From NCBI RefSeq assembly GCF_008123425.1, contig NZ_VSSS01000090.1, positions 1 to 46,932 of the forward strand: DNA of 46,932 nucleotides, given 5' to 3'. Below the pieces are notes generated by a model. The model was not told the origin of the DNA and made no database searches. It saw only the letters and a program-made list of their open reading frames with translations. Shown here piece by piece: positions 8,371 through 16,209 of this stretch (positions within the stretch are counted from its first letter, which is position 1; every line of letters begins with the position of its first letter). The stretch comes from Bradyrhizobium rifense. Lineage in GTDB: Bacteria > Pseudomonadota > Alphaproteobacteria > Rhizobiales > Xanthobacteraceae. The translations under genes and the position numbers were made by a program.

Positions 8371-8874
8371 ATGACTGCAATGAATTTGGCCACCATGCCG
8401 CACCCTGTGCCATTGCGCTCGATGGCGCTGGCCGTCGTCGGCGGGCTCGTCTGCGCGATTGCGATCGGCAAGGTGCTGCCGGCGACGATGGACACCGTAT
8501 CAGGCGCACTCGCACCGCTCTGCGCCACCGCCGCGGAAAGCTCGCCGCTCGACAAGGTCGAGCCGATCGGCTCCTACGCATTGCCCAACGTACCGGGCAA
8601 GCGCGTCACCATCGTGCGCGTGTTCTACGGTCCTGGCGGGTTTTCGCGACCGCATCGGCATGCAGGCTCGGTGACGGCCTACATCACCAAGGGCGAGATC
8701 CGTTCCCAGCTCGGGGGCGGCCCGGTCGAGACGTTCGGTGTCGGCCAGTCCTTCTTCGAGCCGCCCGGCGCGACGCATCTGGTCTCTGCCAACGCCAGCA
8801 CCACGGAGCCGGCCGAACTGATCGCCGTGTTCGTGGCGGACGAGGGCGCGCAACTGACGACGTTTCTGGAGTGA
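8371..8874 (+). CDS. Membrane-anchored or exported cupin-domain protein
   Basis: A 167-residue protein with a hydrophobic segment at 18-38 (signal anchor or uncleaved signal), then a single cupin barrel. Metal-binding cupin residues are H95 and H97 (SRPHRHAGSVTAYITKGEI) and H136 in the second motif (PPGATHLVSAN). AAGGGAG precedes the ATG at 8371; an upstream TTG start lacks this. It follows the AhpD-like gene directly. The reaction is unknown; cupins in such redox clusters often are dioxygenases or metal-binding sensors. Confidence 0.85.
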   Translation: MTAMNLATMPHPVPLRSMALAVVGGLVCAIAIGKVLPATMDTVSGALAPLCATAAESSPLDKVEPIGSYALPNVPGKRVTIVRVFYGPGGFSRPHRHAGSVTAYITKGEIRSQLGGGPVETFGVGQSFFEPPGATHLVSANASTTEPAELIAVFVADEGAQLTTFLE

Positions 8875-8925
8875 GTTGCAGCCGGATCGAGCTATGCTCC
8901 ATCCGGGCTACGCCTCAAATCGTCC

Positions 8926-9834
8926 TCATCCTCCGTAGGACGCAGGATCCGGATTGTCCGACGGGTTCTCGAACGATTTCTTCAGCGAGGCCGGCATCGG
9001 GACGTGGAAGTTGAGGCCGCGCGGTGGCACCGGCTCCATGAACCATCTGTTGTAGATCTTCTCGATGTCGGGGCTCTTGTAGAGCTTTGCCGTGGCACGA
9101 TCGACCACCGCCTTGAAGGGCGTGTCGTCCTTGCGCAGCATGATGCCATAGGGCTCCGGATCCGAGAATGCGCCGTTGCTGATGGCGTAGAGCGACGGGT
9201 CCTTTGACGAGGCGATCATCGCGGCAAGCTGGATGTCGTCCATGACGAAGGCTTGTGCGCGGTCGGTCTCGACCATCAGGAACGCTTCGGGGACGTCCTT
9301 GGCATTCATCACGGTGATGCCGAGCGAGCGGGCCGCGTTGGCCTTGTTGAGCTGGGTGATGTTGGTCGTGCCCGCGACCGAGACGACAGCCTTGCCCTTG
9401 AGGTCATCGACCTGGTCGAGCTTCAGCGCCTTCTTGGAGACGAAGCGGCTCGCCGTGAGGAAATGCGTGTTGGTGAACCACACCTGCTTCTGGCGATCGG
9501 CATTGTTGGTCGTCGAGCCGCATTCGAGGTCGATGGTCCCGTTCGCCATCAGCGGAATACGGGTGGACGATGTGACGATGTTTTCAACGACCTCGAGCTT
9601 GTCCAGCTTGAGCTCGGCTTTGATCTCATCGACGATCTTCATGCAGATGTCGACGGCATAGCCGACGATCTTCTGCTTGTCGTCGATGAAGCTGAAGGGC
9701 ACGGCACTGTCGCGTATCCCGAGGGTGATCGCGCCGGTGTCCTTGATCTTCTTCAGCGTGCCGCTCAATTCCTCCGCATGAACCGGTACGGCAAATGCGA
9801 CGGCGAGTATGGCCGCCGTGGTCAGATAGCGCAT
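8926..9834 (-). CDS. Amino-acid ABC transporter substrate-binding protein (family 3)
   Basis: A 302-residue periplasmic solute-binding protein. Signal peptide MRYLTTAAILAVAFAVPVHA is followed by the mature start EELSGTLKKIKDTG. The family-3 pattern is clear: ITLGIRDSAVPFSFIDDKQ, VGYAVDICMKIV, a lysine-rich lobe and the late RWFMEPVPP. The closest familiar relatives are glutamate/aspartate-binding proteins such as GltI. GGGGAAG precedes the chosen ATG; an ORF start 14 codons upstream would disrupt the signal peptide. No permease or ATPase genes are adjacent, so it is an orphan binding protein here. Confidence 0.92.
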   Translation of the reverse strand: MRYLTTAAILAVAFAVPVHAEELSGTLKKIKDTGAITLGIRDSAVPFSFIDDKQKIVGYAVDICMKIVDEIKAELKLDKLEVVENIVTSSTRIPLMANGTIDLECGSTTNNADRQKQVWFTNTHFLTASRFVSKKALKLDQVDDLKGKAVVSVAGTTNITQLNKANAARSLGITVMNAKDVPEAFLMVETDRAQAFVMDDIQLAAMIASSKDPSLYAISNGAFSDPEPYGIMLRKDDTPFKAVVDRATAKLYKSPDIEKIYNRWFMEPVPPRGLNFHVPMPASLKKSFENPSDNPDPASYGG

Positions 9835-10001
9835 GAACTTCCCCTTCATCCTGTTTGGCTGCGGGGGGCCAAGCAAGTCTGGGGCCAGAGATGGTCAGGT
9901 CATGCGGGGCGAGTCCGGATTTCGGTCCGGCCAACCCAGGTGCCTGTCATTGGCGTGTCATCAACACACTTGGGCGAACGCCATTGGCGGCGTGAGCGGC
10001 C

Positions 10002-11621
10002 TCAGTTCTCTTCGCTGCTCGATCCCTCGCGCTGATCGGGCTTAACCACATCCTCGGGCAGCGCGTGTGCGACGGGCTGCGGGCTGCTCGCGATCTCCGG
10101 GCCGACCTCGCGGCCGCGGGCGCGGATGAGGCGCTCATAGGCCGAGACCAGCGTAACGTAGGGGCTGACCCAGATCCAGCCGTCGCGGGTGAACACCTGG
10201 ACGTCGAAATGCAGGTGCATCGACGTGCCCGCAGGATGGTCGAGATAGTTCGAGATCACGCCGATCTTCTCGCCTTCGGTGACGATGCGGCCATTGAGCA
10301 CTCCGTCGGCGTTCAACGCCTGCGGGTTCATGTGCATATAGCGGAAGCGGATGTGCTCGGTGCGGCTGTTGACCTCGAGCGTCGCGGCCTGGTCCTTTGA
10401 TGCACGGATCACCACGGCGTCGCGCACGGCAACGACGCCGCGCTGCTTGGGATCACAGGGCTCGCGGCCGTCACCGGGCTGTGGGCAGTCGGCGGCGCGG
10501 ATGTCCTCGCCCTGATGGCCGTAGCCGCCGCCGCACTGCCAGACCTCGAAGCTGCGGGACTCGCAGAAATTGTCGCGCCAGGGATAGGCGGTCGGACCCT
10601 CATTGTCGCGTTTGGCGTAGGACTGCGAATGCACGAAGGCGGGCGCCTTGTCGAGCGGAAAGCGGATCTGCGCATAGGCCATCGGGTCGGGATGGCCGCC
10701 CTGCTTGCGATAGCCGGTGTTCGGGATGATGTCGCCGCTCGGCCGGTAGCTGAAATCCGTCGAACGTGCGGCCGGGCGATCGAGCAGATCAGAGGCGACG
10801 TCCATCAGCGGCCGCGTGCGCTGGCCGCCGGCGACGTGCAGCGCCTTCAGGAAACGCTCGGCAACGGGGTAGGCCTCCTTGCAGGCGAGCCGCCGCGGCT
10901 TCGCGACGCTGTCCAGGCACTGGATCGACACCACATAGGCGGCGCCGAAGCGCGTGAAGGCGTAGCGCACGTAACCTTCGCGGATGAATTTGCGCAGGTC
11001 CGGGTAGATTGCCGCCAGCGGCTTCACCGGCTCGCCCTTGCCGCCGGCGGGATCGGCGATGTCGTAGACGAGCGCCGATCCGGTGATCTGGATCTCGACC
11101 GGCTTTGCGAAGGTGCGCGACGGCATGCCGTCGCCGGCGCCGGGCTCTAACGAGAAACTTGCGCTGTAGCCGGCAGGTCCGGCGTCGAACATGTCAGCGG
11201 GACTGAAATCGGCCTGGTAGCGCGGCAGCGCCAGCGGAGCCTGTGCGCCGCTGCGTTGCCCCTCGAGATAGGCGGCGGCATCGAACGGCAGCAGCACGGG
11301 AACGGGGCTGCGGGCAATGCCGGTGAAGAATTGCGAGGAGACCGCGTTGAGCTGCACCAGCGCCGGCATTGCGCGCGGATCGAAGCGCGGCACCGAACGG
11401 CGCGACACGAAGATGAAATCGCCGGCGACTTGCGGGCGGTTATTGATCTCGGTGCGGAGCTGGTCGAGCGCTGCGCGCCAATCGACGCGCAGGGCTGTGA
11501 GTGAGGGGCTGCGGAATTCGTCCGCAGCAAGCGGCGTTGCGAAGGGGGGCGACAGCGACGCCAGAAAAAGCGAGACGAAGCGGAAAGCCTTCCTACCCAA
11601 TGTCTCGCCCCCCGGCGGCAC
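10002..11621 (-). CDS. Secreted M23 family (LytM-type) metallopeptidase
   Basis: A 539-residue exported protein. An N-terminal signal (FRFVSLFLASLSPPFATPLAA) leads to a long unknown domain, then a C-terminal LytM domain with zinc ligands in GYGHQGED (H-x3-D) and HLHFDV (H-x-H). These enzymes cut peptide cross-links of peptidoglycan, or regulate amidases when degenerate; here the ligands look intact. The first codon is GTG at 11621 and the exact start is uncertain. The gene lies 24 bases after efp on the same strand and may be read from the same transcript. Confidence 0.88.
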   Translation of the reverse strand: MPPGGETLGRKAFRFVSLFLASLSPPFATPLAADEFRSPSLTALRVDWRAALDQLRTEINNRPQVAGDFIFVSRRSVPRFDPRAMPALVQLNAVSSQFFTGIARSPVPVLLPFDAAAYLEGQRSGAQAPLALPRYQADFSPADMFDAGPAGYSASFSLEPGAGDGMPSRTFAKPVEIQITGSALVYDIADPAGGKGEPVKPLAAIYPDLRKFIREGYVRYAFTRFGAAYVVSIQCLDSVAKPRRLACKEAYPVAERFLKALHVAGGQRTRPLMDVASDLLDRPAARSTDFSYRPSGDIIPNTGYRKQGGHPDPMAYAQIRFPLDKAPAFVHSQSYAKRDNEGPTAYPWRDNFCESRSFEVWQCGGGYGHQGEDIRAADCPQPGDGREPCDPKQRGVVAVRDAVVIRASKDQAATLEVNSRTEHIRFRYMHMNPQALNADGVLNGRIVTEGEKIGVISNYLDHPAGTSMHLHFDVQVFTRDGWIWVSPYVTLVSAYERLIRARGREVGPEIASSPQPVAHALPEDVVKPDQREGSSSEEN

Positions 11622-11645
11622 CTGTTCCGATCCTCGATCCCTTGC

Positions 11646-12212
11646 CTAGTCCTTGGCGCGCTCGGAGTAGGAGCCGTCTTCGGTCATGACCACGATACGG
11701 GTGCCGACGGCGATGTGCGGCGGCACGGTGGTGCGCAGGCCGTTGGAGAGCACCGCCGGCTTGTAGGAGGACGAGGCTGTCTGGCCCTTGGTCACGGGCT
11801 CGGTCTCGACCACTTCCAGCGTCACGCGCTGCGGCAACGCGATCGACACCACGTTGACGTCGTGCGTCGACAGCTTGACCGTCATGCTCTCCTGGAGATA
11901 GGCCGCCGCGTCGCCGATCACGTCCTTGGACACCTGGACCTGATCATAGGTTTCCGGGTTCATGAAGTGGTAGCCGTCACCATCTTCATAGAGGTAGGTG
12001 AAGTTACGCTCTTCGATCGTGGCCTTTTCGACCTGATCGGTGGTCTTGTAGCGCTCGGAGATCTTTACCCCGTCCGAGATTCGGCGCATTTCGATCTGGC
12101 TGACCGGAGTGCCCTTGCCGGGATGGATGTTCTCGGCGGTCACGACGACATAGAGCTTGCCGTCTTGCTCGATCACGTTGCCTTTGCGAATAGAACTGGC
12201 GATGACTCTCAA
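11646..12212 (-). CDS. efp: Elongation factor P
   Basis: EF-P binds the ribosome between P and E sites and relieves stalling at polyproline. The 188-residue protein has the three-domain EF-P pattern. The loop IHPGKGTPV places Lys33 at the position of E. coli Lys34, the residue that receives beta-lysine. The presence of epmA and epmB in divergent orientation next door indicates that this EF-P is of the beta-lysylated type. The 162-bp gap to epmA should hold both promoters. Confidence 0.96.
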   Translation of the reverse strand: MRVIASSIRKGNVIEQDGKLYVVVTAENIHPGKGTPVSQIEMRRISDGVKISERYKTTDQVEKATIEERNFTYLYEDGDGYHFMNPETYDQVQVSKDVIGDAAAYLQESMTVKLSTHDVNVVSIALPQRVTLEVVETEPVTKGQTASSSYKPAVLSNGLRTTVPPHIAVGTRIVVMTEDGSYSERAKD

Positions 12213-12374
12213 AGCTATATTTCCTGCTTGCTTGGCCCGGCTCAGGCCAGGACGTGGTCAAATCGATGGGGGACTTGGGGCCTCAAATCAGACCTCGGCG
12301 CCCGTTTCGGGCCGCAACATACGCATTTTGTCGTTGAATGCCAGCATTTTGCTGGCTCAAGGGGCGGTCGGTTG

Positions 12375-13439
12375 ATGGCTGGGGACAAGCCGATTTCGCC
12401 GTTCTGGACGCCCGGGCGGCACCTCGACCGGCGGCCGTTCCTCCAGGCGAGGGGGGCCATTACCGGGGCTCTCAGGGGCTTTTTCGCCGAGCAGGGCTTT
12501 GTCGAGGTCGAAACCTCGGTCCTCCAGGTCTCCCCGGGCAATGAGACCCATCTGCACGCCCCCCGGACCGAGCTCATCCGGCCCGATGGCAGCCGGGCCA
12601 GCCGTTACCTGCGAACCTCGCCAGAATTCGCCTGCAAGAAGCTGCTGGCGGCCGGCGAGGAGCGGATTTTCGAGTTCGCCCGGGTGTTCCGCGACCGCGA
12701 GCGCGGCGACCTGCATCTGCCCGAATTCACCATGCTGGAATGGTACCGGGCGGGCGCCCCCTATGATGCCATCATGGCCGACACCGTGGTGGTTATCGCC
12801 CGCGCCGCGCAGGCGACCGGAATCGGGACCTTCGCGTTCCGGGGCCGGACCGCCGACCCCTTCGCCGAGCCGGAGCTGCTGACCGTCGCGGGTGCCTTCG
12901 AGCGCTTCGCCGGCATCGACCTGCTGTCGACAATCTCGGGCAACGAGGGTAACCGTGCCGCGCTCGCCCAGGCGGCGGCCGGCAAGGTCCGCGTCGCCGA
13001 GGACGACACCTGGTCGGACATCTTCAGCAAGGTTCTAGTCGAACATGTCGAGCCGCATCTGGGGCAGGGGCGTTTGACCATTCTGTTCGAATACCCATCT
13101 CCAGAGGCGGCATTGGCGCGGGTCAAGGCGGACGATCCCAGAACCGCGGAACGGTTCGAGGTCTATGCCTGCGGCGTCGAGCTCGCCAACGGATTTGGCG
13201 AACTCACCGACGCCGAGGAACAACGCAAGCGCTTCACGGAATCCATGGCGGAGAAGCAGCGCCGTTACGGCGAGGCCTATCCGCTGGACGAAGACTTTTT
13301 GGCCGCGGTCGCCCAAATGCCGGAGGCGAGCGGTGTCGCACTCGGCTTCGACCGGCTGGTGATGCTGGCGAGCGGCGCAACACGAATTGATCAGGTGGTG
13401 TGGACACCGCCTGCAAATGAAACGTTAAGTGAAAAATGA
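12375..13439 (+). CDS. epmA: EF-P beta-lysine ligase EpmA (lysyl-tRNA synthetase-like)
   Basis: EpmA (PoxA/GenX) attaches (R)-beta-lysine to EF-P. The 354-residue protein is a class II aminoacyl-tRNA synthetase catalytic core without the N-terminal anticodon-binding domain of LysRS. Motif 2 appears as FARVFRDRERGDLHLPEFTM and motif 3 as GVALGFDRLVML. The ORF is open for 220 codons upstream of this start, but that part runs antisense through efp and is not coding. The stop overlaps the epmB start (ATGA), showing translational coupling. Confidence 0.94.
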   Translation: MAGDKPISPFWTPGRHLDRRPFLQARGAITGALRGFFAEQGFVEVETSVLQVSPGNETHLHAPRTELIRPDGSRASRYLRTSPEFACKKLLAAGEERIFEFARVFRDRERGDLHLPEFTMLEWYRAGAPYDAIMADTVVVIARAAQATGIGTFAFRGRTADPFAEPELLTVAGAFERFAGIDLLSTISGNEGNRAALAQAAAGKVRVAEDDTWSDIFSKVLVEHVEPHLGQGRLTILFEYPSPEAALARVKADDPRTAERFEVYACGVELANGFGELTDAEEQRKRFTESMAEKQRRYGEAYPLDEDFLAAVAQMPEASGVALGFDRLVMLASGATRIDQVVWTPPANETLSEK

Positions 13440-14530
13440 CGAAGACCAATCTTGCACGGACATTGCGCGAGCCAGCCGAACTCGTGGCCGCCGACCTCGC
13501 GCCTGCGACGGCGCTGCCGGCGCTTGAACGCGTCGCCGCGCGCTATGCGGTGGCGATCACGCCGGCGCTGGTCGAGCTGATCGACAAATCGGATCCTGAT
13601 GACCCGATCGCGCGGCAGTTCGTTCCGACTGCCGCCGAGCTCGATATGCGACCGGGCGAGAGCGCCGATCCGATCGGCGACCACCCGCATTCGCCGGTAT
13701 CAGGCATCGTGCATCGTTATCCCGATCGCGTGTTGTTCAAGCTCGTTCACGTCTGCGCGGTCTATTGCCGCTTCTGCTTCCGCCGCGAGATGGTCGGACC
13801 AGGCAGGGAGAACTCGCTCTCGGACAGCGCCTATCGCGCCGCGATCGATTACATCCGCGCGCATAGCGAGATCTGGGAGGTGATCCTGACTGGCGGCGAT
13901 CCGCTGATGCTGTCGCCGCGCCGGCTGAGCGAGATCATGGCCGATCTCGCCGGCATCGATCACGTCAAGATCATCCGCCTTCATACCCGCGTGCCCGTGG
14001 CCGACCCCGCACGGATCAGCGACGACATGGTCGCGGCGCTGAAGGTCGAGGGCGCGACCACATGGGTGGCACTGCATGCCAACCATGCGCGCGAGCTGGC
14101 GGGACCGGCCCGCGCCGCCTGCGCGCGGCTGGTCGATGCCGGCATTCCCATGGTGAGCCAATCCGTGCTGCTGCGCGGCGTCAATGACGACGTCACCGCC
14201 CTGTCGGATTTGATGCGAGCTTTCGTCGAATGCCGGATCAAGCCCTATTACCTGCATCACGGCGATCTCGCGCCAGGCACGGCGCATCTGCGCACGACCC
14301 TGGCGCAGGGGCAGGAGTTGATGCGGCAATTACGGGGGCGGGTGTCAGGGCTGTGTCAGCCTGACTACGTCATCGACATACCCGGCGGCGCCGGCAAGTC
14401 GCCGGTCGGGCCGAATTATGTGTTGGCGGAGCAAAATACCGCGGCCGATGCACGTGATGCAGCCCCGGAAACGCGCTATCGTATCGTCGACTATTGTGGC
14501 GATGTTCATCTCTATCCGCCCGAGACGTAG
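13436..14530 (+). CDS. epmB: EF-P beta-lysylation protein EpmB (lysine 2,3-aminomutase type)
   Basis: EpmB (YjeK) isomerises L-lysine to (R)-beta-lysine for EpmA. The 364-residue protein has the radical-SAM cluster motif C107-x3-C111-x2-C114 (CAVYCRFCFRRE), the TGGDPL motif near 152 and the pyridoxal-phosphate lysine K321 in IPGGAGKSPVGPN. It overlaps epmA by four bases. The pathway EpmB to EpmA to EF-P is fully present in 3 kb; whether the hydroxylase EpmC exists elsewhere cannot be seen. Confidence 0.94.
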   Translation: MTKTNLARTLREPAELVAADLAPATALPALERVAARYAVAITPALVELIDKSDPDDPIARQFVPTAAELDMRPGESADPIGDHPHSPVSGIVHRYPDRVLFKLVHVCAVYCRFCFRREMVGPGRENSLSDSAYRAAIDYIRAHSEIWEVILTGGDPLMLSPRRLSEIMADLAGIDHVKIIRLHTRVPVADPARISDDMVAALKVEGATTWVALHANHARELAGPARAACARLVDAGIPMVSQSVLLRGVNDDVTALSDLMRAFVECRIKPYYLHHGDLAPGTAHLRTTLAQGQELMRQLRGRVSGLCQPDYVIDIPGGAGKSPVGPNYVLAEQNTAADARDAAPETRYRIVDYCGDVHLYPPET

Positions 14531-14570
14531 GCGGTCAGAGAACGCCGGTTTGAGGAATGGAGGAACGGAT

Positions 14571-14825
14571 ATGAAGAAGATCATGGTGGCAGCATCGCTC
14601 GTGGTCTTGCTCGGTGGCGCGGCGATTGCGCAGACCGGGACCAAGGGATCATCGACGTCAGGCGGCGCCACGTCGGGAACGTTGCCGCAGGCGCCGATCG
14701 GTCATCGCCAGCCGCGCGCCGGCGACGTGCCGAACGAGAAGAATCTGAGCGATCCGAACAATCCCGTGAACAAGGAAGACGCTCAGCTCGACAAGAAGAT
14801 CAAGAGCATCTGCCGCGGCTGCTAG
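14571..14825 (+). CDS. Small exported hypothetical protein (84 aa)
   Basis: A signal peptide (MKKIMVAASLVVLLGGAAIAQ) precedes a Ser/Gly/Thr-rich linker and a conserved-looking charged segment (VPNEKNLSDPNNPVNKEDAQLDKKIKSICRGC). The C-terminal C-x-x-C pair could form a disulfide in the periplasm. AGGAACGG stands before the ATG. It follows epmB by 40 bases but has no obvious functional tie. Function unknown. Confidence 0.8.
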   Translation: MKKIMVAASLVVLLGGAAIAQTGTKGSSTSGGATSGTLPQAPIGHRQPRAGDVPNEKNLSDPNNPVNKEDAQLDKKIKSICRGC

Positions 14826-14840
14826 GCCGCAACTGCTGCG

Positions 14841-14876
14841 CGGTGGGCAGGACGCGAACAGCATCGCCCCGCCCAC
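14841..14876. terminator. Stem-loop between convergent genes
   Basis: GGTGGGC (14841-14847) pairs with GCCCACC (14870-14876) in the 63-bp gap between convergent genes. It may be a bidirectional transcription end; there is no strong U-tract. Confidence 0.4.
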
Positions 14877-14888
14877 CTGTTGCCCCGC

Positions 14889-15974
14889 TTAAGCGGAGCG
14901 CTCGTGCAGTCCAGCGCGCGCGGCGTTACGCCGGATCTCGACCGCATCGGCGAGCTGCCCGAGCACGGTTGCCGTCGTTGCCCAATCAATGCATCCGTCG
15001 GTGATGCTCTGGCCGTAGGTCAGCGGCTTGCCCGGCACCACGTCCTGGCGGCCGGCGACGAGATTGCTCTCGATCATCACGCCCATGATGCGGTTCTCGC
15101 CGCCCGAGATCTGGCCGGCGATATCGGCCGTGACCAGCGGCTGGTTCTCCGGATTCTTGCTCGAATTGGCGTGGCTCGCATCCACCATCACCAGCGGCGC
15201 GACGCCGGATTTCGCCAGATCGTTGCAGGCCGACGCGACACTTGCAGCATCGTAGTTCGGCTTGGCACCGCCGCGCAGGATGATGTGGCAGTCCTCGTTG
15301 CCCGCGGTCGAGGCGATCGCGGAGCGGCCGAGCTTCGTCACCGCCATGAAATGATGCGGATGCGAGGCCGACTTCACCGCGTCGGCTGCGATGCGCACAT
15401 TGCCATCGGTACCGTTCTTGAACCCGACCGGGCAGGACAGCCCCGAGGCCAGCTCGCGATGGATCTGGCTCTCGGTCGTGCGCGCGCCGATCGCAGCCCA
15501 GGACACGAGATCGGCGATGTATTGCGGCGTCGTCATGTCCAGAAATTCTGCGCCGGCGGGCAGGCCCAGATTGTTGATGGCCGAGAGCACGTTGCGTGCG
15601 AGCCGCAGGCCCTTGTTGATGTCGAAGCTGCCGTCCAGATCCGGGTCGTTGATCAGGCCCTTCCAGCCGACCGTGGTGCGCGGCTTCTCGAAATAGACCC
15701 GCATCACGATCTCGAGCTGGTCGGAGAGCTCTTCGCGCAAGGCGGCGAGGCGCTCGGCATATTCGAGCGCGGCTTTGGGATCATGCACCGAGCAGGGGCC
15801 GACCACCACCAGCAGGCGATCGTCCTGGCCGTTGAGGATGGCATGGATGGCGTTGCGCGCCGCCATCACCACACGGGTGGCCGTGAGGGTGCGCGGGACC
15901 TCCCGCATCACGTCCTCAGGCGTGCTCAGCTCTTTCAGTTCGCGGATACGAAGATCGTCGGTCGTGCTCAGCAC
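14889..15974 (-). CDS. aroG: 3-deoxy-7-phosphoheptulonate (DAHP) synthase, class I
   Basis: This enzyme condenses phosphoenolpyruvate and erythrose-4-phosphate in the first step of the shikimate pathway. The 361-residue protein is of the AroF/G/H type: LLVVVGPCSVHDPKAALEYA, MRVYFEKPRTTVGWKGLIND, GARTTESQIHRELASGL, MAVTKLGRSAI, the metal-ligand segments ILRGG and VDASHANSSKN, and MGVMIESNLVAG. The leader (16011-16140) contains an aromatic-rich peptide and competing hairpins, so expression is very likely set by transcription attenuation in response to charged Phe/Tyr/Trp tRNAs. Feedback specificity cannot be told here. Confidence 0.94.
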   Translation of the reverse strand: MLSTTDDLRIRELKELSTPEDVMREVPRTLTATRVVMAARNAIHAILNGQDDRLLVVVGPCSVHDPKAALEYAERLAALREELSDQLEIVMRVYFEKPRTTVGWKGLINDPDLDGSFDINKGLRLARNVLSAINNLGLPAGAEFLDMTTPQYIADLVSWAAIGARTTESQIHRELASGLSCPVGFKNGTDGNVRIAADAVKSASHPHHFMAVTKLGRSAIASTAGNEDCHIILRGGAKPNYDAASVASACNDLAKSGVAPLVMVDASHANSSKNPENQPLVTADIAGQISGGENRIMGVMIESNLVAGRQDVVPGKPLTYGQSITDGCIDWATTATVLGQLADAVEIRRNAARAGLHERSA

Positions 15975-16010
15975 GGCGGGCTCCTGTCATTTTGAGAACC
16001 TGCCGGCCAA

Positions 16011-16036
16011 TAAAAAAGCCGCCAGGTCTGGCGGCT
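16011..16036 (-). terminator. Attenuator terminator upstream of aroG
   Basis: On the minus strand GCCGCCAG (16035-16028) and CTGGCGGC (16025-16018) form a perfect 8-bp stem with a 2-nt centre, extendable by one pair, followed by six U (16017-16012). It lies 37 bases before the aroG start. An identical CTGGCGGC lies earlier in the leader at 16089-16082 and can pair with the first arm instead, forming an antiterminator. Confidence 0.85.
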
Positions 16037-16059
16037 GTTCGGACGTTTGCTTCAATATT

Positions 16060-16140
16060 TCAGATTGAGCGCGATCCTCCTGCCGCCAGCGAGCTGTCGT
16101 AGCTAAAGTACCAATAGAAGCTGGTGGCGACGGTGATCAT
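16060..16140 (-). CDS. aroG leader peptide with aromatic run FYWYFSY
   Basis: A 26-codon ORF whose codons 8-14 read Phe-Tyr-Trp-Tyr-Phe-Ser-Tyr. Six aromatic residues in seven codons upstream of a DAHP synthase is the hallmark of an attenuation control peptide. Starvation for charged aromatic tRNAs would stall the ribosome there. No ribosome site precedes the ATG; the -10 element ends seven bases before it, so the mRNA probably begins at or next to the AUG (leaderless), as known for trpL of Sinorhizobium. The peptide stops 24 bases before the terminator stem. Confidence 0.8.
   Translation of the reverse strand: MITVATSFYWYFSYDSSLAAGGSRSI
16082..16128 (-). promoter_or_regulatory. Antiterminator and anti-antiterminator segments of the aroG leader
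   Basis: Segment 2, CTGGCGGC (16089-16082), matches the 3' arm of the terminator exactly and can pair with its 5' arm. Segment 1, GCCACCAG (16128-16121), pairs with segment 2 at seven of eight positions and lies just before the aromatic codons. This gives the classical 1:2 / 2:3 / 3:4 switch. Confidence 0.7.
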
Positions 16141-16147
16141 GGTCGGT

Positions 16148-16176
16148 CATATAGCGCGCCGTTGGCGGGTTGTCAC
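16148..16176 (-). promoter_or_regulatory. Sigma-70-type promoter of aroG leader
   Basis: Minus strand GTGACA (16176-16171), 17-bp spacer, TATATG (16153-16148). The expected start point is within a base or two of the leader ATG at 16140. Confidence 0.65.
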
Positions 16177-16209
16177 CCCCCAAAACGGCGCAGAGCGCGA
16201 CGAGGCGCC

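Noticed and set aside
11715..12374. N-terminal extension of epmA by 220 codons
   Set aside because: It runs antisense through efp and does not resemble any protein; EpmA homologues begin near the ATG at 12375.
14880..15995. 371-codon plus-strand ORF opposite aroG
   Set aside because: Shadow of a well-recognised DAHP synthase.
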